A stretch of DNA of 46,833 nucleotides, from assembly GCA_016791065.1 (NCBI GenBank), contig JAEUOD010000145.1:1-46833 (forward strand), in the 5' to 3' direction. Position 1 is the stretch's first letter; each line of letters starts with the position of its first letter. A program made the translations under genes and the position numbers. Positions 33,334 to 41,482 of the stretch are shown here, in pieces. The notes beneath the pieces were generated by a model, which was given only the letters and a program-made list of their open reading frames with translations, was not told the origin of the DNA and did not search any database. The stretch comes from Dechloromonas sp. (GTDB lineage Bacteria; Pseudomonadota; Gammaproteobacteria; Burkholderiales; Rhodocyclaceae).

Positions 33334-35919
33334 ATGCTGCTCAAGCCGACCATCGCCACCACGCCCGAAATCGACCCGGCGCGCGACCAGGGGCAGTTGT
33401 TCGCACGCGGCCTCGACGAAGTGCGTCGCCTGTCGCGCCAGGCGTGGACCGATCACAACTTGCACGATCCCGGTATCACGACGCTCGAACTGCTGGCCTA
33501 TGCGCTGACCGACCTGGCCTACCGCGCCAGCTTCCCGCTCGAAGACCTGCTGGCCACGGCGAGCGGCAACGAGGAAACGATGGCCGGCCAGTTCGTCAGC
33601 GCCCGCTGCATCCTGCCCGGACGACCGGTCACCACGGACGACTACCGCAAGCTGCTGATCGACCTGCCCGACATCAAGAACGCCTGGCTACAGCCGGCGC
33701 CGCTGCGTTACTACGCCGATATCGCCAAGGGCAGCCTGAGCGCCACGCCGACCGGCGTTCCCGGCGAGCGGCCGGTCGATGTACGCGGCCTCCATGCGGT
33801 ACTCGTCGAGTACATGGACACGGTGACGACGGCGGCCGAGCGCGCTGCCGTCGATCGCCGTGTACTCGCCACGCTGCACGCCAACCGGGCGCTCGGCGAC
33901 GACTTCGTCGGCGTCTCGGCGGTCGAAACGCAAAACTTCAGCCTGTGCGCCGAAATCGATCTGTCCGGCGATGCCGAGGCTGATGCGGTGGCGGCGCAGA
34001 TCGCCTTCCAGGTCGATCGTTTCCTGGCGCCGCCGGTCGCCAACTACCGGTTGGCCGAGATGCTCGAACGGCACCATCCGGACGGCACGCCCTACACGGC
34101 GCCGGAGATTTTCGAAGGCCCGCTGCTCGCCAACGGCTTCATCGACGACGCCGAACTCGCCGCCGCCGGCCTGCGCAGCGAGGTCCGTCTTTCCGACATC
34201 ATCAGCGTGATCATGGACATCCCGGGCGTGCTGGCCATCCGCGACATCATCGTCAATGCGCTCGATGGTGCCGGCAAAGCCATCGAACCGGCCGACAAAT
34301 GGCGTCTGCCAGTGCCGGCCGGGCACCAGCCGCGCCTCTCGGCGGCGCACGGCCGCCTCGTCTTCTACAAGCGCAACGTGCCGATCCCGGCCAGCCCGGC
34401 GGGCGTGACCGAACGATTGCGGGCCTTGCAGGAAAACGAGCGCCGCAAGCTCGAAACACCGATCGCCGACGATCTGCCGATGCCGCTCGGGCGCTGGCGC
34501 GACACCGCCGCCTACCAGTCCTTCCAGCTTGATTTCCCGGCCCTCTACGGATTGTCGGCAAGCGGCCTGCCGCCCGGCGCGACGCCACTGCACGCCGCCC
34601 AGGCGCTGCAGTTCAAGGCTTACCTGCTGTTCTTCGATCAGGTTATGGCCAACTACTTGGCCCAACTCGCCCAGGTGCGCGATCTCTTTTCGCGGCGCCC
34701 TGATCTCGGACGGACCTACTTTAGCCAGTTGGTCGATAAGCTTCCGGATAAGCAGAAGATTTATCACGATAGGTTCAACGCCTGTGAGCTTGCCAAAATA
34801 GTCGAAGCGCCGGGAGAAGGCTGGGGGCGCCGCAACCGCTTCCTCGATCACCTGCTGGCGCGCTACGCCGAGGAATTCAACGATTATGTCCAGATCATGC
34901 AGTCGCGTTTCGGGCTGTCGCCGACCCAGGCCGCGGCCGCCAAGTGCGCCTTCCTCGCCGATTACCCGCGCCTTGGCGGCGAGCGCGGCCTAGCTTACGA
35001 CTGCAGCCTGAAAGATACAGCCGACCAGTGGAACAGTGCCAACGTGTCCGGCTTCGAGCGGCGTATCGCCCGCCTGCTCGACATTCGCGACATCCGCCGG
35101 CGCAATCTCTCGGATATTCCCTACGACATGTATGCCGAGGTCGATGCGACGCCGGGCGACGAATTCCGCTTCCGCATCCTGCATCCCGATGGCGAGCACG
35201 TCCTGCTATCGAGCAGCACGCACTACCTGACGCGGGAGGATGCCCGCCGGGAAATGGATCAGGCCATCCGCCTCGCCCAGCAGCCCGCCGCCTACGACCG
35301 TCGCGAGGCTCGTGACGGCCGCCATTACTTCAACATCGTCGACCCCGAGGGCGAGGTGATCGCCCGGCGCATCGAATATTTCGACGATCCGGCGGCCATG
35401 GAAGCGGCCATCGCCGAACTCATCGCCTACCTGCGCCAGACCTACAGCGGCGAGGGCTTCTTCCTGATCGAACATATCCTGCTGCGACCGGAGCGGCCCG
35501 GCGATCCTTTCATGCCGCTCTGCCAGGACAGCGCCTGTGCCGATTGCGGCGATGCCGATCCTTACAGCTACCGGGTCAGCATCGTCCTGCCGGCCCGGGT
35601 CGGGCGCTTCCGCGACATGGACTTCCGCCGCTTCGTCGAGGAAACCCTGCGCCAGGAAATGCCCGCCCACCTCCTGCCACGCATCTGCTGGGTCAACAAC
35701 GACGACATGGCGGCGATCGAGCTGGCCTATCGCGAATGGCTGGCAATTCGCGCCGGCAGCGCCACGGCCGACCGGGCCGAAAAAATTGGCGCGCTGATCG
35801 CGGCGCTGACCCGGGCCAAGAGCATCTATCCCGCGGCCGGGCTGCACGAATGCAGTGCCGTCGCCGATCCCTTCCTGCTCGGCCGTACTGCCCTGGGCAG
35901 TGCCGGCCGCCAGTCGTAA
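33334..35919 (+). CDS. eCIS second large baseplate wedge protein (Pvc12-like)
   Basis: The 861-residue product carries TDHNLHDPGITTLELLAYAL and DLAYRASFPLEDLL near residues 46-75, typical of the second eCIS wedge. Its C-terminal part has FLIEHILLRPERPGDPFMPL and RFRDMDFRRFVEETLRQEMP. A compact Cys cluster, CQDSACADC at residues 730-738, may bind metal. I place the start at the ATG at 33334, two bases after the upstream stop. Codon use dips towards AT at about 34720-34805 within the frame, without a frameshift. Assignment to Pvc12 is by order and the shared motif; exact fold is inferred. Confidence 0.88.
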   Translation: MLLKPTIATTPEIDPARDQGQLFARGLDEVRRLSRQAWTDHNLHDPGITTLELLAYALTDLAYRASFPLEDLLATASGNEETMAGQFVSARCILPGRPVTTDDYRKLLIDLPDIKNAWLQPAPLRYYADIAKGSLSATPTGVPGERPVDVRGLHAVLVEYMDTVTTAAERAAVDRRVLATLHANRALGDDFVGVSAVETQNFSLCAEIDLSGDAEADAVAAQIAFQVDRFLAPPVANYRLAEMLERHHPDGTPYTAPEIFEGPLLANGFIDDAELAAAGLRSEVRLSDIISVIMDIPGVLAIRDIIVNALDGAGKAIEPADKWRLPVPAGHQPRLSAAHGRLVFYKRNVPIPASPAGVTERLRALQENERRKLETPIADDLPMPLGRWRDTAAYQSFQLDFPALYGLSASGLPPGATPLHAAQALQFKAYLLFFDQVMANYLAQLAQVRDLFSRRPDLGRTYFSQLVDKLPDKQKIYHDRFNACELAKIVEAPGEGWGRRNRFLDHLLARYAEEFNDYVQIMQSRFGLSPTQAAAAKCAFLADYPRLGGERGLAYDCSLKDTADQWNSANVSGFERRIARLLDIRDIRRRNLSDIPYDMYAEVDATPGDEFRFRILHPDGEHVLLSSSTHYLTREDARREMDQAIRLAQQPAAYDRREARDGRHYFNIVDPEGEVIARRIEYFDDPAAMEAAIAELIAYLRQTYSGEGFFLIEHILLRPERPGDPFMPLCQDSACADCGDADPYSYRVSIVLPARVGRFRDMDFRRFVEETLRQEMPAHLLPRICWVNNDDMAAIELAYREWLAIRAGSATADRAEKIGALIAALTRAKSIYPAAGLHECSAVADPFLLGRTALGSAGRQS

Positions 35920-35939
35920 CCCGTCTCCGGAGTCCCATC

Positions 35940-38693
35940 ATGGCCGATCCCCTGAAAGTCCTCCGCCGCCTCGACCAGGTCACCACCGACTACACCGTCT
36001 TCGAACGCGACCAGGTTCTGACCCACGACCAGCTCAACGGCGTCGCCGAATACCTCGACGACCAGGCGCGCCTGACGCGGACCCGCCTGCTCGGCGTCGG
36101 CATCGTCGATGGCCTGGAGGTCGCCCTCAACGGCGAGCGCCTGCAGATCGGGCGCGGCGCCGGCGTCACCAGCGATGGCGACCTGCTCGGTCTCGCCGCC
36201 GACACGGCCTTCGACCGCTACCGCGAATACCCGGAGAGCGCCCCGGTCTACGATCCCTTCCTGCAGGGCGACAAGCGCCTCGTGCTCCACGAGCTGCTCG
36301 CCGTCGGCGACCGCCAGCTCGGCCAGCCGCTGAGCAGCCTGCCGGGCGGCCTCGGCAACAAGGCGGTGATCGCCTTCATGGAAAGCTACGAAAGCGACCC
36401 CGATCTGTGCACCGGCGGCGATTGCGACAACCTGGGCAAGACGGCGCGCAACAGCCAGCGTTTCCTGTTGCTCGATGCCGGCGACGCCAAGGCCCTGCTC
36501 GGTCGCCTGAACACGCCGGCCCGGCTGGCCCGCAAACTCCCCTACGTCGAGGTCTTCCGGCCGAAACTGGGCAAGACCGTCGTCTCGGCCAGCGATTTTC
36601 TCGCCGCCTACCGCGAAGCCGCCGGCCAGACCCGCGAGCGCCTCGACAAGGCGCTCGCCGCCTTGCACGAGGTACTGGCCGAATGGCGGCCGGTGCTCTT
36701 CGCGGCCCATCCCTTGCCCGACTGGTCGGCCGACTTGACGGCCATCGCGGGCAAGGTGACTGCGGCCGGCGCCGTCGGCATCCAGTATTACCACGCCTTC
36801 CTCGCCGATCTCGCGGCGAGCTGGAACGAACTGCGCGATATCCTGCTGGCCGACGGTAGCCATCTTTGCCCGCCGGTCGGCGCCTTTCCCAAGCATCTCG
36901 TGCTCGGCGACCTCGGTGGCGATGGCTTGCGCACGCCGCATTTCCCGGCGCCGCAAGGCGGGGCAGGGCAGCAGACGGTCGACCGCGTGCGCTTCCTGCT
37001 GCGCCGCCTCAATCTCCAGCTCAAGGGCTTCCGCAATTCGCTGCCGCTCAAGGCTGGCCAGCCGGCGCTGCGCATCGCGCCGAGCCGGCGCGAGGACCGC
37101 CCGCTCGGCGAGCGCGCAATACCCTGGTATTACACGCCGGACATCCGGCCGGCCTGGACGCAGCGGCTCGGGCCCGCGGCGCCGGGCTACCACTGGGCGC
37201 TCGGCGACAACGACGACCCGCTCAACGACAGCATCGCCGGCGTCGATTTCTTCCGCATCGAGGGGCATCTCGGCATGGCGGCCAGCCAGGCCGAACCAGC
37301 CATCGAGGCCCTGGTCCGCGCCCGCAACCTGCCGATCAGCGTGATGAGCGTGCTGCTTCATACCGAACGCGGCAAGGTCTGGCGCGGCCCGCGTTTCAAG
37401 CACTCCGCCCTGCACAGCCTGCATTACCTGCTGCGCCAGGATGTCGCCAGCCAGTTGAAGGACAACCTGGCCTACGTCGGCAAGCTCAAGACCGAGGTCG
37501 CCGGTGCCCAGTCGCTCGACCAGGCCGAAGCCAGCATCCTCAAGCGGCCGCTGAGTTTTTCCTATGTCTCGGAGGGCAACAGCACCTCCTTCGACGTGGC
37601 AGGCGTGGTGGGCGGCGCCGAGAGCAAGGTGACGGCGGTCAGCGGCAAGCTGGTGGGCAGCGGCAGCCAGTCCGGCCTGCTGCAGACCGGCAAGTACAAG
37701 GCGTTCGCCAGCCAGGCCGGTACCTGGCGGGCCGAGCTCGACGATGCCGTGGTCGAGACCGCCAAGGCGCGCGAGAGCCTCGGCCACATCATGCGCAGCG
37801 ACATCGCCTCGCCGATTGACGCCATGGTCACCTCGAAAAGCCCGCTCTGGGTCGGCTGGCTCGATGACATCATCAAGAAGCGCGACGAGGACAAGACCGA
37901 GCGCCTGCTGTTCAGCAAGATGATCGTCGATCATCCCGGCCTCGAACACCGCGGCGGCTGCGTGCCGGGCGGCACCTTCGTGCTGGCCTACGATGATCAG
38001 GGCACGGTGGTCGGCGATTTCATGCTGCCCTACTGGATCGACGACATCGACGAGGAAGAGCAGCGCGCCGACCCGCCGCTCGTCCTGCCCGACCTGCGCC
38101 TGCCCAACTTCATCAAGCCGATCAAGGTAATCAAGCCACTGGCCACGGTGCTCGACGACTACAAGGTCAAGGCCATCCTGCCCGAACTGCAGGTGCAGAA
38201 GGGCTATGTCGATTTCGTCCAGAAGTCGGTCAGCGCCTTCGGCGGCGTGATCAAGGAAGCGGCGGCAATCAAGACGACCTCCACCGTACCGAAGACCGGC
38301 GACGACAACATGAACCGCATGTTCGAGAAGCTCGAATACAACAAGAACATGGCCCGCGAGATGCGTATCCAGCTGATGGACGAGGAACTGCCGCCCGAGC
38401 GCCGCAGCTGGCTCGAAAAGCAGGTCGATACGCTGGACAAGGAAACGGCGGAGACGGTCAAGGCGACCACCGAGTACTTCGCGGTCAATGCCGCGCCCGA
38501 GATCAAGACCGGCGCCGCGGCGCAGCAGGTCTATGTGGCGCTCAACGAGAGCATCAGCCAGATCGGAAATGCCGAGGTGACGAGCAAGCTCAATACCGAT
38601 CTCAATACCCTGCAGGTCGATGTCGGCCGGGTGTCGGCCAGTGATGCCCAGTTGGTCGGCAATGTCGTCAAGTTCAACTTCAAGCAGCGCTGA
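35940..38693 (+). CDS. Large eCIS-associated protein, fibre or baseplate-periphery candidate
   Basis: The 917-residue protein opens with VFERDQVLTHDQLNGVAEYL, LTRTRLLGVGIVDGLEVALN and IGRGAGVTSDGDLL, an N-terminal module that, from memory, recurs in eCIS clusters, especially in Bacteroidota. A CTGGDCDNLGK motif lies near residue 160. The middle is helical and unassigned. The C-terminal quarter (about 770-915) is coiled-coil-like and Lys/Glu-rich (MNRMFEKLEYNKNMAREMRI). No Pvc13-type adenovirus-like fibre tip is seen anywhere in the cluster, so this could take the receptor-binding or peripheral role (inference). GGAG seven bases upstream sets the start at 35940. Confidence 0.75.
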   Translation: MADPLKVLRRLDQVTTDYTVFERDQVLTHDQLNGVAEYLDDQARLTRTRLLGVGIVDGLEVALNGERLQIGRGAGVTSDGDLLGLAADTAFDRYREYPESAPVYDPFLQGDKRLVLHELLAVGDRQLGQPLSSLPGGLGNKAVIAFMESYESDPDLCTGGDCDNLGKTARNSQRFLLLDAGDAKALLGRLNTPARLARKLPYVEVFRPKLGKTVVSASDFLAAYREAAGQTRERLDKALAALHEVLAEWRPVLFAAHPLPDWSADLTAIAGKVTAAGAVGIQYYHAFLADLAASWNELRDILLADGSHLCPPVGAFPKHLVLGDLGGDGLRTPHFPAPQGGAGQQTVDRVRFLLRRLNLQLKGFRNSLPLKAGQPALRIAPSRREDRPLGERAIPWYYTPDIRPAWTQRLGPAAPGYHWALGDNDDPLNDSIAGVDFFRIEGHLGMAASQAEPAIEALVRARNLPISVMSVLLHTERGKVWRGPRFKHSALHSLHYLLRQDVASQLKDNLAYVGKLKTEVAGAQSLDQAEASILKRPLSFSYVSEGNSTSFDVAGVVGGAESKVTAVSGKLVGSGSQSGLLQTGKYKAFASQAGTWRAELDDAVVETAKARESLGHIMRSDIASPIDAMVTSKSPLWVGWLDDIIKKRDEDKTERLLFSKMIVDHPGLEHRGGCVPGGTFVLAYDDQGTVVGDFMLPYWIDDIDEEEQRADPPLVLPDLRLPNFIKPIKVIKPLATVLDDYKVKAILPELQVQKGYVDFVQKSVSAFGGVIKEAAAIKTTSTVPKTGDDNMNRMFEKLEYNKNMAREMRIQLMDEELPPERRSWLEKQVDTLDKETAETVKATTEYFAVNAAPEIKTGAAAQQVYVALNESISQIGNAEVTSKLNTDLNTLQVDVGRVSASDAQLVGNVVKFNFKQR

Positions 38694-38708
38694 GCCGGGC
38701 CTGCCGCC

Positions 38709-40133
38709 ATGACCCAGCCGCACCGCATCCGCCGCCAGCGCTGGCAGGTCGACGCGCCGGACCCGGCGACGGCGTTCGCCCTGCGCAGCGCCCTGCGCGA
38801 GGAACAGGCGCGCTCCCTGCTGCCGGCACTGGAAGCGGCCTTCGAGGCAGCGGGTGTCGGCGATGCGGTCGTGCGCATTCCCCGGCTCGAACTCCACCTG
38901 ACGCTCGCCGACCCGGCACGGCTGGCCGAGGATTTGCCCGGTCAACTCGAAGCCGCCGCCCGCCGCGCCCTGAGCGGGCTGCTGGCGGGGTCGGGCGAGG
39001 GCGCATCGCGCCCCGGCGTCGTCGGGCCGGCCGAACGGCTACGCCATTACCTGCGTCATGGCCGGTTGCCCTGGTTCGAGGCGGCCGATGAGCCAGCCGC
39101 GCTACACCGCTTGCTGGCCGGCGCGGCGCAGGCCTGGCGCGCGCTACCCGATGCCGGCTGGTCGGAATGGCGGGCCTGCCTTCCCGAGGATGAGACCGGC
39201 GCATTCGCCGCCACGCTGCGCTACCTGCAACTGCTCGACCCGCCGGCGCGCGCCGCGCTGCTTGCCAGCGCCGGGCGCCGGGCCGGGGTGGCGGGGCGGC
39301 CGGGCGTATGGCCTGTTCTTCCTGTAACTGGTGCCGCCGCTGGCGTGCCGCCGTCGCTAGCGTTCCTGGCCGGCTGCCTGCTCCGGGCGGCCGGTCGTCC
39401 CTGGCCCGAGGCCGCCGGGCCGATACCAGCCGCCCTGCGCGAGGCAGGGCCGGGCGGCGAGCCCGTGCGTCGAGCCAGAGCGTTGGGGCAAGGGGCCGTG
39501 GCGGGCTTGGGGTGGTCGCTTGAGAAAATGCCAGCGATCGGTGGGGCTTCCCTGGCGGAGTCCGGGGAAGGTGGCGACGACGAGAATGCATCCATCGACC
39601 ATCAGGACGATACCGCCACCGCCCCGGCCTGGCCGGTTCATGCTGCCGGCCTCGTGCTGCTCCACCCCTTCCTGCCACAACTCTTCGCCGAGTTGCAACT
39701 GTGCGATGGCGATGGCCGTCTGCCTGCATCGGCCTTGCCGCGCGCCGCGGCGCTGCTGTACGGGCTGGCGAGCGGCGAGGCACCGCCCGGCGAGTTCGTG
39801 CTCGGCCTGATCAAGCCGCTGCTCGGCCTGCATCCCGACGATCCGCTGCCGGTGGACGAAAACGATCTCGCGCCCGGCGACCTCGCCGAGGGCGAAACCC
39901 TGCTCGCGGCTGTGATCGAACACTGGACGGCCCTGCGCAATACCAGCGTCGACGCCCTGCGCCTCTCCTTCCTGCAACGTCGCGGTCTGCTTCGCCCGGC
40001 ACCCGACGGCTGGGCGCTGCATCCCGACGGCGAATCCTTCGACCTGCTCCTCGGCCAGTTGCCCTGGGGCATCAGCATTGTCCGGCTACCATGGATGAGC
40101 GCACCGGTCTTCGTCGAATGGCCGACCCCCTGA
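38709..40133 (+). CDS. eCIS tape-measure protein (CIS_TMP family, Pvc14-like)
   Basis: The 474-residue product starts MTQPHRIRRQRWQVDAPDP, the usual CIS_TMP opening, and has a C-terminal half with AAGLVLLHPFLPQLFAELQL, LGLIKPLLGLHPDDPLP, LLAAVIEHWTALRNTSVDAL and LLLGQLPWGISIVRLPWM. This family is named for setting particle length, though its C-terminal half is shared with shorter members. At 474 residues it is short, suggesting a short particle if the length rule applies. The central 150 residues are low-complexity Ala/Gly/Arg. It overlaps the ATPase gene by 16 bases. Confidence 0.9.
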   Translation: MTQPHRIRRQRWQVDAPDPATAFALRSALREEQARSLLPALEAAFEAAGVGDAVVRIPRLELHLTLADPARLAEDLPGQLEAAARRALSGLLAGSGEGASRPGVVGPAERLRHYLRHGRLPWFEAADEPAALHRLLAGAAQAWRALPDAGWSEWRACLPEDETGAFAATLRYLQLLDPPARAALLASAGRRAGVAGRPGVWPVLPVTGAAAGVPPSLAFLAGCLLRAAGRPWPEAAGPIPAALREAGPGGEPVRRARALGQGAVAGLGWSLEKMPAIGGASLAESGEGGDDENASIDHQDDTATAPAWPVHAAGLVLLHPFLPQLFAELQLCDGDGRLPASALPRAAALLYGLASGEAPPGEFVLGLIKPLLGLHPDDPLPVDENDLAPGDLAEGETLLAAVIEHWTALRNTSVDALRLSFLQRRGLLRPAPDGWALHPDGESFDLLLGQLPWGISIVRLPWMSAPVFVEWPTP

Positions 40134-41470
40134 GCGCCAACGCGCGCGACCTGGAGGCCGAGCTTACCTGGCTGGCGGCCGTGTTGCAGCGCCGACTCGA
40201 TACCTATTTCGGCAATCCGCCGGCCAGTCCGGCGCTGCCTGGCGCGCTGCCGCCGCCGGTGCTGGTCGAGGGCAGTTCAGCCTTTGCCGACCTCGTGCTG
40301 GCCAGCCGCCTCGATGCCGGCGAACGCCTGCTGCTGGCCCTTGCCCTGGCGCCGCATCTCAAGCCGCAGTTGCTCGATGTGCTGTGGTCGCGCAATGAAA
40401 CGACCCAGCGCGGCTTCAGCGAGTTCGGCGGCGTCCAGGCGGCGCAGTCCGGCTGCTTCCTACCGACCGGCGAGACTGCCTGCTTCCTGCTTGCCGGCGA
40501 CGATCTGGCCGGCCGCCTGCATGCCATGCGCCGGCTCGCCGACAGCCAGCCGCTGGTTGCCGGCGAACTGCTCGCGCCGCTGGTTTTTCCCGTGGGCGAG
40601 ACGATGATGGCCGGGCCGTTGCGGCCCGCGCGCAGCCTGCTGGCGGTTATCCACGGTGGCGACGAGACCTTGCCCGAAGGCGGCGACGCCTTCCCCGCCC
40701 AGCATGTGACGACCGGCCTCGCCTGGTCCGACCTCGTGCTGCCGGAGAACACCCTGCGCCAGATCGAGGAGGTGCGCGACTGGCTGGTCCACGGCCAGAC
40801 CCTGCTCGGCGCCTGGGGCCTGGGCAGCCGCCTGCGCCCGGGCTATACCTGCCTGTTCCACGGTCCGCCCGGTACCGGCAAGACGCTGACCGCCTGCCTG
40901 CTCGGCAAGCTTTGCGGGCGCGAGGTTTACCGCATCGACCTCTCGATGGTCGTCTCGAAGTACATCGGCGAGACCGAGAAAAACCTCGCCCGTGTCTTTG
41001 CGCTGGCCGAGCGGCGCGGCTGGATATTGTTCTTCGACGAGGCCGACGCCCTGTTCGGCCAGCGCACGCGCGTCGATAGCGCGCACGACCGCTACGCCAA
41101 CCAGGAAGTCAGCTTCCTGCTCCAGCGCATCGAGGATTTCCCCGGGGTGATCATCCTGTCCTCCAATTTCCGGCGCAATATCGACGAGGCCTTCATGCGC
41201 CGCTTCCAGTCCGTGGTCGCCTTCGCCATGCCGCAGCCGGCCGAGCGTATCCGTCTCTGGCGCGAGGCGATGCCGGCGGCGGCGCAACTCGACGACGAAC
41301 TCGATCTGGACGCCTTGGCCGAGCAGCACGATGTCTCGGGCGGCACGATCATGAACGTCGTGCGGTACGCCGCGTTGCGCAGCCTGGTGCGCGGCGATGC
41401 CATGATTCTCGCCGAGGATGTCGGCGACGGCCTGCGCCGCGAACTGCTCAAGGAGGGCCGGGGCTTGTAG
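40118..41470 (+). CDS. eCIS AAA+ ATPase (Pvc15-like)
   Basis: The 450-residue cytosolic ATPase has an N-terminal domain typical of Pvc15-type proteins (DLEAELTWLAAVLQRRLDTY) and a complete AAA module: Walker A GPPGTGKT at residues 249-256, Walker B ILFFDEAD at 303-310, sensor ILSSN ending at 350 and Arg-finger candidates MRRF at 360-363. Such ATPases are required for assembly or effector loading of PVC particles (family knowledge). I take the ATG at 40118, at MADPLSANARD; an ATG 27 bases earlier is also possible. It ends 12 bases before the DUF4157 gene. Confidence 0.93.
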   Translation: MADPLSANARDLEAELTWLAAVLQRRLDTYFGNPPASPALPGALPPPVLVEGSSAFADLVLASRLDAGERLLLALALAPHLKPQLLDVLWSRNETTQRGFSEFGGVQAAQSGCFLPTGETACFLLAGDDLAGRLHAMRRLADSQPLVAGELLAPLVFPVGETMMAGPLRPARSLLAVIHGGDETLPEGGDAFPAQHVTTGLAWSDLVLPENTLRQIEEVRDWLVHGQTLLGAWGLGSRLRPGYTCLFHGPPGTGKTLTACLLGKLCGREVYRIDLSMVVSKYIGETEKNLARVFALAERRGWILFFDEADALFGQRTRVDSAHDRYANQEVSFLLQRIEDFPGVIILSSNFRRNIDEAFMRRFQSVVAFAMPQPAERIRLWREAMPAAAQLDDELDLDALAEQHDVSGGTIMNVVRYAALRSLVRGDAMILAEDVGDGLRRELLKEGRGL

Positions 41471-41482
41471 CCCGGCAGCGCC

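Noticed and set aside
35826-38945. 1039-codon minus-strand open frame opposite the fibre-candidate gene
   Set aside because: Antisense shadow with compositionally biased product; the plus-strand frame has a family-conserved N-terminus and a good ribosome site.
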